Assembly: GCA_036785705.1 (NCBI GenBank) | Contig: JAWUZG010000051.1 | Span: 17,388,501-17,452,500 of the forward strand | Direction of reading: 5' to 3' | Source of the DNA: Acanthornis magna | Lineage: Eukaryota > Chordata > Aves > Passeriformes > Acanthizidae | Length of the DNA: 64,000 nucleotides | In this document: piece by piece, positions 1 to 14,013 of the stretch | How positions within the stretch are numbered: position 1 is the stretch's first letter | Layout: each line of letters opens with the position of its first letter | Translations under genes and position numbers: made by a program | Notes under the pieces: generated by a model | What the model was told of the DNA's origin: nothing | The model's database searches: none | Seen by the model: only the letters and a program-made list of their open reading frames with translations

Positions 1-802
1 AGTAACATCTCCAATTTGTAAACAAAGCATAGCACTACAAATCAAACTGTTAAAGTCACTGTTTGAGCCAAACATGAGCAAATTAATAGAGAACACATAT
101 GGAGATGTATCTTTAGATTTCTATACATTAAATATGTGGACTTTGGCACCCACTGCTTTGTGCTTTATGCCATCCACACAGCAGAGGTGTCAAAATCTCC
201 AAACCCCGTACCATGAAAGAATGCCAGAAGAGCAGGATGTTGAATGAGCAAGTGGTAATTACTTGATATAAGATTTGATCAATATCTCTATGTAATGTAA
301 CAAAACACTTCGTAACAGCACAGATCAAGCCTCCAGTGCACTGTCAGGCCAATGAAACTAGAGAAATTCATTATATTTAGAAGTTTCTTGCTCAGAAGAC
401 TAGAGATATTTTAAGGTTAAATTTATGATGCATACAATAACATATGCCTAAGACACAGGCAATGCAGTCAGAAAAAGATTCCAATTAAAATTAGGTTCTG
501 ACACCTTGTCATCCATACCTGAACAAATGTGTCCAGCATAAAATGAAAGGCTTATTTTTAAACCTGCCAGCTTCCAAAATGACAACATGGTTCTAAGAGA
601 TGTGCCATCTTCCTGGTTTTTGCCTTATCCACAACAAAAGAGATGTCAAAAATTCTACACAGTGGAAGATAACCACAGCATTGCATTGGATCTGCCTGGG
701 CACTCCATAGACACTGAAACATCTCAACGGTGCCCCTGATGCTCTCGAATGTGTGGCTAACACACAGCCATGGGTGGGGACATATGCAGCCAAATCCTTG
801 CT

Positions 803-870
803 CAGAGGGAAAAAAGAGAAGAAAGAAAAAAAATGAAAGAAAAAAAAGAAAGGGGGTGGGGGGGGGAAAT
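803..870 (+). repeat. Homopurine tract with a G-run
   Basis: About 65 bases are nearly all purine. GA-rich repeats (GAAGAAAG, GAAAGAAAAAAAAG) are followed by GGGGGTGGGGGGGGG. Such tracts can adopt triplex or G-quadruplex forms. On the sense strand of TSPAN9 it is a polypyrimidine run. Confidence 0.85.
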
Positions 871-3461
871 GCATTTCTTCTGAGTGTCAGTACCAGAGAA
901 AGAAGCTGTTGTTGCTGCACTCTAACCAGGCAATGACTGCAAGGCACTTAATTTTCCAATTAATTAGGTCCTAACTTTAAATGTAGAAGTAATTGATGTG
1001 TCAACACAGACAAATGAAACAACTCTCGACACAAAAGCAAGGACGTTGTATCTACCCCTCAGTGCTGGATGACGGATTCTATGATTTTTTGTAAAGAATT
1101 GCGTCAGTGAGAGGCAATGGCACTGCAGCTCAGCAGCCATGTAGCGGCATATTTATTATATAAGGTGCCTCCACATCATTCCACGCTTTTAGCAGGCAAC
1201 ACATCCCTACAAAACTCATCACCTCTTTTCTTCAGTTGTAAAAACTCCTTTATCGTGTTTTCAACATGTGGTTCACCCTTATCTTCCAAACACTTTGCTT
1301 TACTTTGTCAAATACCCTCTGTGGCATCAATTGAACACTTAAAATTGCAAAGAAAGACGCCTGATCTTCTTTTAAAAGCTCTCTCAAAAATAGCAGCCAA
1401 CTGTCTCCAGTTAGACTGACTGTCACCAACCAAGACTTAAAGCACTAAGAACTAATACACACCAGTGAACCTGCTACTTTCCCTTCATTTCCCTTTTTGC
1501 CTGGGCATCATCCATTGCCATTTAATCAAATTTCTTAACTACAGTCTTTATGGGGCAGGGGCTGTTTTCTATGCCTTCATTTGTAATGACCACTACAATG
1601 GGACCACTACTAAACCTTACTGAAATAATAAAGCTGGCAGAAAGAGGCACAGGGAAGCCAAAGCAGGAGTTAGCTGGGAAGCTTACATAACATCAGAGCA
1701 ATTCCTCCCTATATTTTTTTTGTTCTGTAAACACACACCCACACGTGTGCATACACAAACATAGAGTCAGCAAGCACTATCAAGAATTGTTGTAAGCCTT
1801 TTTGTAGTGCTAGTCTCTTTTTTTTTTTTTAATCTAACCAAATTAATGGCTCCAGGTAGGTAGCTTTGACTAGACTGTTTCTAAAATGCTTGCTGGAAAG
1901 TTGCAAACTCACTGGCAACTGAGGCATTAAAAACAAAAATACTCCCAAACCCTTCACTGAGCCATGCAGCTGTTACAGGTCACTGTCAACGTGCTGTACA
2001 ATACTTCAGTTCAGAATACCTGAGTTCCTACCATTCCACCACCTTGCTCATATAACACTACTAATCCCCCTTTGAAAGAAAAGTGTATTAACAGGATACC
2101 AGAAATTCACTCATAACTTGGGGAGGCAAGTTTTCTCTAAGTTTAAATGACGGTTTTAAGAAAGTCAATTAATAAATGTGTTTTGCTTTATCCATTTAGT
2201 GTGTGCAGGCATTAAAGCAAGGCACCATCCAGTCCTTCAGCATCTGAACTATAAATGTAAACGTGCAGGAATGGGAAGGAGCCAGATGGCTCCAGGGATG
2301 ACAGGCTGGTCAAGGGATATTCCGTCTTTCACCTTATCTAGGTCAACAGTTTGAAACAGACTGAAAAAATTACCAGTCAACAGGAGAGGACCTGTCGGCC
2401 CATCCCAGTCCCCATGTTGCTCACAGCAACTGGCAGCTTTTCCAACACTTAATTGGCAACATTAGGGGATGAACAAGGACAGAGATTACCTCAAACAGTT
2501 CCCTCTGGAACATCACTATGGTGGGATGTATAGGTGTAGAAAGTTTTCTTGACAGAACCCTAATTCCTCTGGTTCTGCAGCTAAAAACCTGCTTACGCTA
2601 AGGGTAGCAGACAGTTAACTTTTCACTGATTATGAAAGCTTCAGCACAGAGCAACAGAAGGGAATTGCCATTTCAAGGAGGTAAAAAAAATTAGCTCAGC
2701 CCATTCCCCCGGCAACACTCTTACTCAAATGTTTTCCGAACTCTAACACACAGCACTCGAGACAGATGAAAGGCTGATTCAAGTCAGTTCTTACTTCAAC
2801 TCTTTCTGAAATTGTATAAGAGCTCATCCTCCTCTCCAGTTGTTTAAATACCAGGAAACATTACTTTAGCTGTGTGAAATGCTGGCTGAGCAACCACCAT
2901 GCTTCCAAATTCTGGCACATCCATGACTTTGACTCCTCTCTGTGCATACATCAGATACAGGACGGGTTACACAATGGTTATTACAAATCCTCTGATTAGA
3001 AACCCCTTCTCTGGGCATAGATCACAGCAGGCCTAAATGAGTATGAGTGAGAGCAAATTCTGTAAGAATCCATTTCTGCAATACCTGGGGGAAAAAGCTG
3101 ATTCCTTATCTGCTTCACTACCAGCTTTGAAACACCCCTTCCTGCAGAATCGCCAGTCACAGGTGTCACAACCCTGCAAGCAGCAAAACTGTGGTTTCTG
3201 ACTTTATCAGAGCACTGCAGACAGAGCAGAAAACAACAGAAAAACAGCAGCATCCCAGAGTCCACTTCTCTAACACACAATGGGCTTGGCTTTGCACATT
3301 TATGGACCCCATCACTTCCAGTTTCAGCAGCACCCCAAACAACCTATCTTACTTCCTTCTGCAGGCAAGGACTGGATCAGCCAGCAGCCTGCTTCTGGCT
3401 GCATGACTAAATCCAGGCAGTGGCTGATCTCAAAGTATTTCAGAGCTACAGAGTAGCTGTC

Positions 3462-3479
3462 CTAAAGCATATGCTTTAG
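3462..3479. repeat. Perfect 18-bp palindrome
   Basis: CTAAAGCATATGCTTTAG is its own reverse complement. It contains GCATATGC, loosely like a paired POU half-site. No other evidence of function is visible. Confidence 0.9.
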
Positions 3480-3755
3480 ATACTGGGCAACTGAGTTCTT
3501 TCCTAATAATAGAAAGTCTTCAAGAGAGAGCAGTAACAAGCACATCTTATTTAGCAAAGTATACAGTGAACAGTTCTGGCTTGCAACTAATTTTATTTCC
3601 CTGTTAATTCAGACATAGGCAAAGGTGCACACAATTGGAGACAGCAGTCAAAGCAGTTTATGATATAGCTGAACATATTCAGAAACATACTTAAAATTTA
3701 ATCTCTGTTTAGAGACTTTCACTTCAAGATGCTGCTATCGTGTACGACAGACAAG

Positions 3756-3866
3756 TACTGCATCTGGTATTCTCCATTCTGTACATCTCTAATCTCTGTA
3801 CATCTATCTCTACACATTATCCACTCTATACATCTCTGGTATTCTCTATACATCTCTATTCCCTGG
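3756..3866 (+). repeat. Degenerate minisatellite (CTGTACATCT / CTGGTATTCTC units)
   Basis: Imperfect repeats of CTGTACATCTCT and CTGGTATTCTC alternate over about 110 bp (for example 3760, 3778, 3796, 3828, 3836 and 3860). Units have diverged, so it is an old local duplication. Confidence 0.65.
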
Positions 3867-5544
3867 CATTCTTCTAGTCAGCATGAAAGGTGCTGACAAG
3901 GCATTTGCTCTTTTTGTGAAACAGATTTCGAAAGTCACACAGCACAGGTGATGATCTGTTTAAAAATCAAGCCCAGACTCTTGTAGGCTTCTGTAAGAAA
4001 TTTTGCTGTGTGGGAAGAAGGAAAGAACAAGTGCTCCTTTACTGGTCTTGCTGTTTGTCTGCATGCAATGGCACCCAAGATAGGCAAAGCACTGTTCTAA
4101 TGCATAAGGAAGCAGAACTCTTGCCCCCAAAACCTCCACATGAAACACGATCTCACATCACAGAACAACTAATAAGAATTAGGAAGCATTTCAAGAGAGT
4201 GCTGCAGTTACTTGACAAAATCTGCTTTGCAGTATGTTGCCTTGCTCTCTTCTCCACAGCTAAAACTTGCTCCTCGCCATTACAAGCAGGAACAATGCTA
4301 TCGACTCCTGGACTTCTTAATTCTCTTTTTTGTATTAACTCCCGCACTCTGAATGCCCCTTTCAGCTCTCTCTCGATAAATGGATCGATTGGAAGAGAAG
4401 ACAATGAAGTGCTGAGTCATCACTCATTTCCCACTGAGAATACAAGGAGCTGAGCATCATCAGTCAATGGAAGGACTTATTCTTAGAAGTCTTCCAGTTG
4501 TTACTATAAGAGAAGTCTCCTTCACTTCTAACCTGTTTTTACAATGGCCCAACTACTCGCTTTCCAAATGGACACTTAGCCTTTCACTCTTTACACCCTT
4601 TCTTTACAGTAAGAATTAACACTCAGGTGACTCTAAAACTCATATTTAAGAATGCAAAAACCAACTAAACACACTAAAAAAAACCCCAAGCAAAATCCAC
4701 AATGATTTTTCATTAACTAATATATTCTGGGTTCTTTTTCTGTCTTCAATTCTGTCTGTATAGTTTTCACTCCTGTTTTCAAGGTCTTCTGCCAGGGTGA
4801 ATGCCCTGTCTAGCTTTTGGGTTTGTTTTCTTTTCAGCTAGTATTTTAATCATCACATGACTCTGGGATCAAGACCTTAAGGAGATTTACGGTCACGGTA
4901 TTTGGCAATATTGAAATCTTCCCATTTCTAACTCCTACATTGCTGTCTTATCATTTGCTAGCAAAATCATCCCATTACTGGTTTCAAATGAAGCTTAAAT
5001 CCAGTCAAGGAAGGTAACATCATGGGATGTCTCTTATCTACCCCCAGAGTGCTAGCACACACACTTCGTAAAAAAATGACATGCTACACAAAGAGAAGGA
5101 ATTTATTTCAGATCAAGAAGGCAGAACAGCAAAACATTAATGCTGTTGAAACAAACAGCACAAAATGACAACTCCTTATTTCAAGGGTTTAACAGAAATT
5201 GATTTTTTTTCATAACTTTGAGAGACTCTTCATTGCTTAATTTAGTCAGAAGACTATAAGCAAGTTCAAACACCAACCAGCCAAACTCCTGAGTTTATAA
5301 GGACTCATCTCTCCTCCTCTTTTTCCATTCCCTGCATCTCTGCCCACTGAACATTGTAAGCATTACAACATAAGACATCCTTCTAAAAGTTTAAAACCTA
5401 ACATTTGCAGAACACAAGAAAGTGGAGAGTTGTTCTCTTGGGTGGTCATGTTCAGCTGCTCAGTAATGGGGTAACTAAGGATTCAGAACTGAGGACAAAC
5501 AAAAACAAAATCAGAGCCTGGGTAGCTGAAGCAGTGAAAACATG

Positions 5545-5598
5545 CTGGTCTGCCTCTTATCCAAAGGACATAAAACCATCATCTGCTAGAATGGTTCC
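5545..5598 (+). repeat. Copy 1 of a ~53-bp dispersed direct repeat
   Basis: The core TGCCTCTTATCCAAAGGA then CATAAAACCATCATCTGCTAG recurs at 7355-7407 with only a few substitutions and one indel. Flanks do not align, so this is not a large segmental duplication. It may be a fragment of an unrecognised interspersed repeat. Confidence 0.7.
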
Positions 5599-7354
5599 TC
5601 TCTGCAAGAACATAGTTAAATAAAACATAAAACTTACTTCCACTCAGCAGTCAAAAAGTAAATGTAGACCTGTGCATTTTGTCAGCAGACTGGGTTTTGA
5701 CAAGAAAAATAGAACACTAAGAAAAATGTGCTGAGCTCTCCTAATTCAGAACAAGTACTGCAATGAGTAAAGAATAATTCTGTTCCTGAGGCTAGGCTAT
5801 TTCAAATGCCACTTGTACTCACAATAGGTATGGAGGCCATGAAAAGCCAGTGGGGGAGAGATTTGACACCTCTCTCACTGCAGGGCCACGTGCAGGCCAG
5901 TTTCTGTAGTTTGCATGAAGTGACAAAACATTTGGCTTTTTATATTTGGTTGCTCAAAGACAAGCAATCATCAAGTTATGCAGGGAATGACTGAATGAAA
6001 AATCCACTTTTGCAGGGATAGTTTACATAAACTAGCATAGTAAAAAGTAACTATACCCTAGGACACTAACATAAACAGCAGATGTGTTTATGGCAAGTGT
6101 TCCCCAATATCACAAACAAATAGTGAGATCTCCACAGTAGCTGGAAGAGAGCCATTTGAAAGCCAGATGGTTTGAAGAACAGGCCAGGGTACTCTTCTTG
6201 GGACTTTTTCAATCAGATGATATTCTTCTAAACACTAATCTGAAGCTATCCACCCTCTTTACTTTGCTTTCGAATACAGAGAAAGAGATGGCCCACCTAA
6301 GCTGCCTAAAAATCTCTGTACTATTTTCACCAGCAGCAGGGTAGCTGCACTGAGCATAAAAATCTCCAGTGATGTGAGCACCATTCCATCCCATAGATTC
6401 ACAGAGCATCCAGTGGGAAATGAAGAGGCTAAGATGGGACTACCTGTATTCCCCAAAGCATCTTAAACATAAGCTCTGGGAGAAAGTACTCTTCCCCGTT
6501 TTGTAACCATACACTGTTCCACACTCACCCCAAGCCATGCAGAAACAGGCACTAGGAGCTTTGATCCAGAAACCAAGCAAAGATTATGAATCCCAGCTTG
6601 TTCCACAGTAGGAAAAATGGTACAGATGACCGCAGAGAGTTTTGCCTACTCCCATTGTTTCAGCCAGCCCCTCACTTGAACACCAGCCTGCACAACCTGC
6701 CAATCTCAGCTTTGCTCTACCAGCTTCCCTACCTTCTTTGGCCTAGGAGCTCATTAGGTTCCACCTCTTCTACTACATTTCTTCTCACTTCCTATACCTT
6801 GTGAATTAACTCATCACCTGCAGAATGAATTCCACTCCTGTTTCACCAGCAAATGTCACCCCATCAATCACTCTGCTTGCATACTTTTATCCCGTTACCT
6901 GCCCCATCTTCCATGTGTATAAACTCATGTGTATAAAACACACCCTGCCTTTAACTCTGCATCGACACAAAGCCATGAACAATCAGGTCCACGTCTCTAG
7001 GAGTCTCTAGACATGCTACTGACGCTCATAGTAAGGCTTTTTTCCTCTAGCTGTGTTATTTGGTCAAATAAAGGTATCATCTCTTCCTATAAACCTCAGC
7101 ACAATAACAAGAGGACAATAATAATGGTCGCAAAAGCAAGAGCCACAGCACCACATGAGATTCACGTTATCAGCACAAGTTACAGCAGGGAAAGTACCTA
7201 AGTGTGACACCATGTTTGAGCCATGGATTGAAGAACAGTCTGCCCACTCGGACATGATGTGGAATTTAAGAAGGCACAACATAATTACCCGAGCTGGTTT
7301 TGCCTAGGAGGCCAGGATTAGCGCTCCAACACTTCTGAAAAGGGGCCAGGAAGG

Positions 7355-7407
7355 CTGCTTTGCCTCTCATCCAAAGGAAATAAAACCATTATCTGCTAGA
7401 TGGCCCC
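7355..7407 (+). repeat. Copy 2 of a ~53-bp dispersed direct repeat
   Basis: It reads TGCCTCTCATCCAAAGGA then AATAAAACCATTATCTGCTAG and matches 5545-5598. The copies are about 1.8 kb apart in the same orientation. Confidence 0.7.
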
Positions 7408-10400
7408 CAAACACTATTTGAGGCATCATTTTTACACAGATTTGAGAAAAGCGTCTTTACTGACACACCTGAGTGATTTGCAGCACCAATGCATCCCCTA
7501 ATAGTGCACTGTTTCGGTATCAACCCCGAAAACTAAATGCTCTTCCCTGTCTGATGAAAAACACACCCATAGCTATCTTAGTTTTTCTGTAGATTTTTCA
7601 GCCAGTTACACAGAGACATTAAAGGAAACAGTGACCTAATTCTGACATAGTGGTTTCATAATGTAAAGATAACCTAATTCTTCAGTAGTTCCAAAACTCC
7701 TCTTCCTGATAAATGACCTTCTCCCTAGAGTATTTAATATTACTTTTGGCAATTAGAGGACTGAACAGAATATGCAAACTGGAAATTAAAAATCCTTGCT
7801 TTTCCTTTCAATCAGTTAGGATGATGTGCACAAACAAAAACAGTATGAATTTTATTGATGTGCTGCTCTGCATCCTAAGATATAGGCAATCAAATCTCTT
7901 GCTTCATTGAGTACTGAGATCAGGGGTCATGAAGGAAAGTTGTTTTTTCTCCACAGTACAACACTATTGCTTAGATGCATAGAAGTTTTCTTTAATTTTC
8001 CTAAGCATCAACAGGTATTAGCTCTAAACAGATTGAGAAAGGTGTTGGTACAACAGTACCAATTAGAGTTAGCAAAGAGCACAGCCAAAGCCATTCATCA
8101 AACAGCAATATGATAGATTCCTACCATATTATTAATCTGATCAAAAATAGCTTACATAATCAATTTAAAATATCTTAGCCCCCAATTCAACAGAAAACTG
8201 CATTGAAAAGCCAAAACCAGACAAATCAACCAGGATACAGATCAGTTTAGCAAGACTTACCCTTATGCATGGCTTGAAAAAGTGGAGGAGGATAAGACAG
8301 GGAATGGTCATGGACTTTTCAGGGAACAGCCTGACTGGATGGGTCCATTAACAACAGTTAGGGAAGTAGAAAAGAGCTCCTCTGCATCACAATGCCAGGC
8401 ATGGAGAATCAGCCTTCTCAGAGGAATGCCTTTACTTCAGTAAGGCAGTGCAACAGATGAAGCAAAGTTTTACCTCCCATGGCTCCTGCCTTATTGTGTC
8501 AGGGCAAGAAAGAAAGGGCTAACTTCTCTTAGAGAGCCTTCTTATAACAAGTGCACCACTGCAAACATAATCTTCACATACACACACAACCACATTGCTG
8601 TTTGCAAGCATCATTAAAATAATTCAATAATTTAATTTTGTTTCTTAAAAACACTAAGGACAATGCTAGCAAATACTTCCTTAACATTATGGCAATCTGC
8701 CTTTTTGGATTGCTTTCCAGACAAAATGCTTGCTGAGCTTTCACTCTTCACTTCTGCAGTCTTCCTCCATTTTGAAGGCCACATGTGTACATGAAAGCCT
8801 CATGTTACATCATCTGTGAAATTCACTACACAAAACAGTGCACTTGCTTTGAGAATTTGTGGCTCTCCGAGACTTCTTTCTGAAGACACCAATTGCACAA
8901 ACCCCCACAGAGCATAAAAGCAGGAGGGTAAGTCCTCCACCCTGGCCTAAGAACCTCAAACAAAATGGTCATTGAAGCAACAAAACTTCATGAACTAAAC
9001 AAAATCCAGGCTTCAGCATGAGGACTTTGGTCAGCTTGGACAACTCCCACTATTGGGGAGCATGCAGGGGGAAACTTCCTTTCATAAGGACAACTCAGCT
9101 ACGAAGAGCTAAAGCCCTCCTGCCTAACATCTATTACTGTTTTATCAGTGAGCAGCATCCTCACTGAAAGGTACACACTATGTCCTTTTTCTCTCCTTCA
9201 CAAGTACTCTCCTCTAACAGATGGTCAGTTTACATGTGGTAATGATCCACTGTAATTAAAAACTCCATTCTCATTAGCCATCCTCCAAGAATACGACAGC
9301 TCTGGCTCACTTTTTCTGATGAGTATGTATTTTGTTTAATGATAAACAGCAGCCAGGAGAATAAAAAGTACAGTAAATTTCTACACTGGGGCTGAGCAGA
9401 GGGGTTGGATTGCAGATTCCAAGAAGATAGTCAGAGATGTCATTCACCAAGGTTGAAAACTCCAAGTTTGGGGGTCAAGACAGACCCCAGTAATCAACAT
9501 GTGAAGTTCATTTGTCTTCAGGAAGGATTCACTGAGTGTAATTCATATTCCCTTCACCTCTCAAGTTCTTTTCTCATTTCAAGAGCTCTCACCACATTTA
9601 CAATCAACTGTTCTACAATAATTACAGAACACAACAATCACAAACTCTGTTTTCTATAAAGACACAGATTGACTGCTTCGCCCTTCCTGCAATTCCTCTC
9701 TCCAGTTGGAAAAGCCAGGGGGCCAACAGAGACATATTATTTTTCAAGAGTCATTACCTTCCCACCAACTCTACAGATCATTTTGGATTCAGTGTCTCTC
9801 AGGAAGGAGACATTGAGGACTATTGACAGTGTCTGCAGAATTACTGACTCGAAAAATCTGTAACACCCAAGAAAGACCATTATCATCTAGAGGTCCTAAG
9901 GGGAGGAAAAACAGCCTTGCAGAAAGGACCTTTAATCAGAACTCTGCAGATACAGGTTCAATTCTCAGTTCTTCCATAAATTACTCCCTAACACTCACCA
10001 TCTGTAAATATATATGGAGAAGCATTTCCCACTTCAGATCACAAACACTCAGCTGCTGGGAGCACCTTTTACTGTCTTTTAATTCAGAATCGCATCAAGC
10101 AGAACCTCAGTTGCTGAGTGGTGTCCCTGAGATAGTACTTCAGCATATAACAGCACATGCAGAGGCCCACGGTGCTCCACACTTAGGTTACCTGCAGGGT
10201 CCCAGGAGGAATAGCAGAGGCACAGAGACAGACAGAATAATACAAGTTAAAGCATCCTCCCAGGACTAATTTCTTGGCTGACAGGTACATACTATGTACC
10301 ATGGTTTAAGATAGGTTTTTTAGTCTCTGCAGCTCCTCTATCAATTTTTCACTTACTTCAAACTTCCCATGAGCCTAGCAAAACCTGACTGCAAGTCAGT

Positions 10401-12009
10401 AAAAAACAGATATTTTCTAGTGCCAGATCTGACTCCTAGATAGAAAATTATAATTATCAAGGCGAAATTATTTCATGTGGCAGTGATGACACACAATCCC
10501 TCTTACAGGGAGCTCTATCTTCCATTTCAAGCAAATAGATTTCCTGTCCTGAGCATCAAAAATTTAAACTGCTCATACTCCCCAGTGTTTTGCATGGAGC
10601 ATGGCTCGTTTCCAAAAGTCAATGTCAAAAAGTAGTAGGGAGGTCCAGTGTTACATTACATCTCAATTTTTTCTGCATCAGTCGTGTTTGGTTTGCAGTT
10701 ATCAAATGCAGTTTTATGTGATGTTTTTTCTGCTGACTCTGGATCCTGAAGTATCAGCTCTGGGTTTTAGAGACAAACTGAGGTATTTTCTTCTGTCACA
10801 CTTTCACTAACAGCAATACTGTCACAGGCAAGTTCTGCTCTGTTTTGAAGCATCTCATTGACTTTAAAAAGCCATTATTTCTGTGAAACATTCAGATCTC
10901 CTCCTGGGCTGGAGAAGCACACAAAGGACAAAAAGTTAAAAGCTCTCCAAGTTACCTCAGTCAACAAAATCAATGGATGTGACTAGGTGCATAACAGGTG
11001 GCCAACTTAGAGCATTTGAGCCATGTAGGGAGTGCAGGTAACACTCATAAGCCAGCCCTATCTGTCTGCATTCCCAGGTTAGCTTTATGCAGCAACTAAG
11101 CACAGGGACCTGTAAGAAGCTGTTGTCACCTCACTCTCACAGAAATCACAGAAATCCCCTTCCCCAGAGCTCTCCTAAATATGAGGTATGTACCCTGTAG
11201 CATTCCACTGCTGAGAAGTTTAATGCATGTCTCACAGGGTTGGGAGAGCTGGACACCTACAAGATATAAATGGCTTCATTAAGTGTCACTGTTATACAGC
11301 TCTTGGACCACACACAGCATAGCTAATAAAATGTCATAACAAAATGTCATCTCATCTGCTTGCCACTCCACAACTACATGAAAAAATTATAAGGGGGAAA
11401 AAAGCAGAGAGATGATCTAGAGCAGACAGAGGGCCTGACTAGAAGAGAAGTGCACAGTGCTGATCTCATGTCTGCACGGCTCTGTCAAGACAGTCAAGCC
11501 CTCTGTATCTCAGGTGCCTACCTTGCAGTCCTTAATAAAGGACTTTGAAATTTGAAGAAGAAAGGTGTCTTAATACCCCTTGTCCCTATCTTCATCTTGG
11601 ATTTTTACTAGTTTCCCTGTCAGGAGCGTTATCACAGGGAAGGATTAGGCTTTTCATTGTAGCAAGATGCTTTGCCTAGAGTGGGGGAAAACCAGCTTGA
11701 GCTTTTTTATTTGCAAAGCTATCAGTGGTGAATGGAGAAAAGGATGCCACGCTGGTTTTGGTGTTAAAGAATGCTGAAACCAGTCTGACTCATCAACCCC
11801 AAAGTTAAACATTCTGAGGGGAAAAAAGTACCTGATAAAGCATCTGATAAAGGAACCAAGAAGTGATACTACTTCTAGCTTATCTAAAGATGCTGAGCTG
11901 GCACAGCTGGCCTGGAGACACAGACTGACAGTCAATCACTTTATACTATAAAAATCCATTCCCACTTTTTTAACTGTAGAGAGTTCTAACATACTCCTTT
12001 CTCCAAGTA

Positions 12010-12544
12010 TGTGTGTGGAAATTCCTCCCTTGAGTGGGGATGCTCCTCAAGGTTACTCCTCAAGGCTGAGCAAAAGAGATTTCCCCACAGTCATCAGCAT
12101 AGGTGAGTAACATCAATCTCTACTTAATAATTGGTTTTGCTAGCTTTATATAATTGCTTTAATGTTGCTCCAAAAATAGTATACTATACTAGTAGTTATA
12201 GCTACCTATCCTGATTAAGATCTTTTAGTCTAATCATCATAATTATTATAGAAAGTTTAAATAAATAATTTATTTTATATCTATATAGATAGAGAGAGAT
12301 AGAAATATTTGGGTTGCCACCCTTAATCCTGCAGGACAAAGTTCTATAAAGGTTCAATTACGCTTATATAATCTTTTAGAGATAAACTGTTGGCAAAGTC
12401 TGGGGCCAAGATTGGATCCAGCTGCACCAAGACTTCCCTTTGAAAAGGAGTTTAGAAAGGAGGAGGATCCTTTCTGCACCTCGTGACTCAGCAGGAGGGC
12501 TACTGTAATACACTTTGTCTGAAGCTCCCATTCTGCCCACAACA
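12010..12544 (+). mobile_element. Solo LTR of an avian endogenous retrovirus (plus orientation)
   Basis: The stretch beginning near TGTGTGGAAATTCCTCCC and ending near TCTGCCCACAACA matches, from memory, a songbird LTR family. Recognisable blocks are the CTCCTCAAGG repeats, the TGATTAAGATCTTTTAGTC block, the GGGTTGCCACCCTTAATCC block, and the GGCAAAGTCTGGGGCCAAGA block near the 3' end. It is about 535 bp. No internal retroviral genes flank it, so it is a solo LTR. A short GATA/GA microsatellite (about 12284-12302) lies within it. I could not identify a clean target duplication, so the termini are approximate. Confidence 0.55.
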
Positions 12545-13961
12545 CTCATCAGTCTTGACTTGATTTATTTATTTGAGTTATGCTTGTGAAAGGCAGCAGT
12601 AAAAAGTGAATTGCACATAGCCCCGAAGTAAATACAGTATGTGCCAGGTCCTTGGGCTCTTCTCACTTTTGACCCCCAGTTTTTGCTTTAGGAAAATAAA
12701 AAACTACAAGGTCTTTCATCTGCAGCAGAGATAAGACGCTTTCATGCTCTGCCACTGTATGCCAAACCTATTTGGAAGGCAGCACCACCAGGCATCTTTT
12801 TGTGATCCAATCTATTAAAAGAAAGCTCTGTAAAGAAATTGCCTCAAGGCTCCAGTTCAGTGGTAGCTATGGCAGTGTTCCTGCGCTGTTGGCTTGCACT
12901 CACTGTGGAAAGTCCCCATAAAGTCATGAATAAACGGAGTTCTTTATGCTTTTGCCATGGGATCACATGGGCATATCAGTCCAAAATGAGAAGGAATCTC
13001 TTTTACAAAACCCCACTATTCTGAAGGTAGAAGAATGGATTCATTTAAGCAGGTCTTCCCAATTCAATACCTTTGAATAAGAACTGTTAAATAAAAGCTC
13101 ATGTCATTTGTCAGCTGCAATGTATTTTCTATCTCCATTGCTATACTTGAATGGCTAGGCTTTGAAAACAACTTTTGAAACTCTCTTCCTAATTAATAAC
13201 TTCAACAGAGGTAACTTGGAGTCATGTGACTTAACAGCAAATGCATCAAGGTAACAGTTTTGGTCAATGCCGAGGACATTTTAAATTAAGTCTCCCACTG
13301 CATGACAGACAACTCTATTCACAGAAATGAGAAACAACTGAAAGCAAAAAAACTAAAACGGTAAAAAATGCTAAAACAAGTCCATGAGCCCTGTGAGTCT
13401 GCAAATGGAAACATCCTCCTCCTTACTCATGCACAGTAATGCTAAACTGAACTTTCAAGCTAAGATCCATCACACTTTGCTTAAGCCGTCTACCAAGTAA
13501 CAGTGTAGAAGCTCTTGTAATCACATTTACCTGTCTGATCTGCAGCACCTCTCCTACAACAAGTTTAACCACAGCCTATCTATCATCTCGCAGGCAGCTT
13601 TTGGGGACTCTCTCCCCAAAAGTACAGCATTCACAGCACACACCTCTGCAGCAGACATCTCTAAGCACAGATAATTAAGCAAGATGAGTCCTGTCCATGG
13701 AGCTGGAAAGACAATGGAGTTTTTCTGACACAAAGAGCTCTGTCACAAGCTGTTGAGAGCAAGCTTAACAAATCCTCAGGCAGTAGCAGCTGGCCAGTCA
13801 CTGAATAGAGCACCAGGCACTTTGGAGTTTGAAAACTGGCCATCAGCATTCTTCTCTCCAAAAGCTGACTTCAACAGCAGCAAAGCCCAGTTAGTGATGA
13901 AATCTTTCAAAAATCCTACCTTTGATTATGACGTTTGAGTTCAGGACTTAACTTGAAATTG

Positions 13962-14013
13962 TTGGTTTGTTGGGGGTTTTTTTGGTTGCCCCTTTTTTGG
14001 GTTTTTTTGCTGC
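13962..14013 (+). repeat. T/G-rich low-complexity stretch
   Basis: T-runs of 5-7 are separated by G-runs (GGGGGTTTTTTTGG, TTTTTTGGGTTTTTTTG). It is a simple repeat. Confidence 0.8.

Noticed and set aside
4010..4453. 147-codon plus-strand frame
   Set aside because: No recognisable domain, no splice signals that stand out, and an overlapping frame on the other strand. It looks like a chance frame in an intron.
9823..10269. 148-codon plus-strand frame
   Set aside because: Composition is typical of translated intron, with no family resemblance or supporting context.
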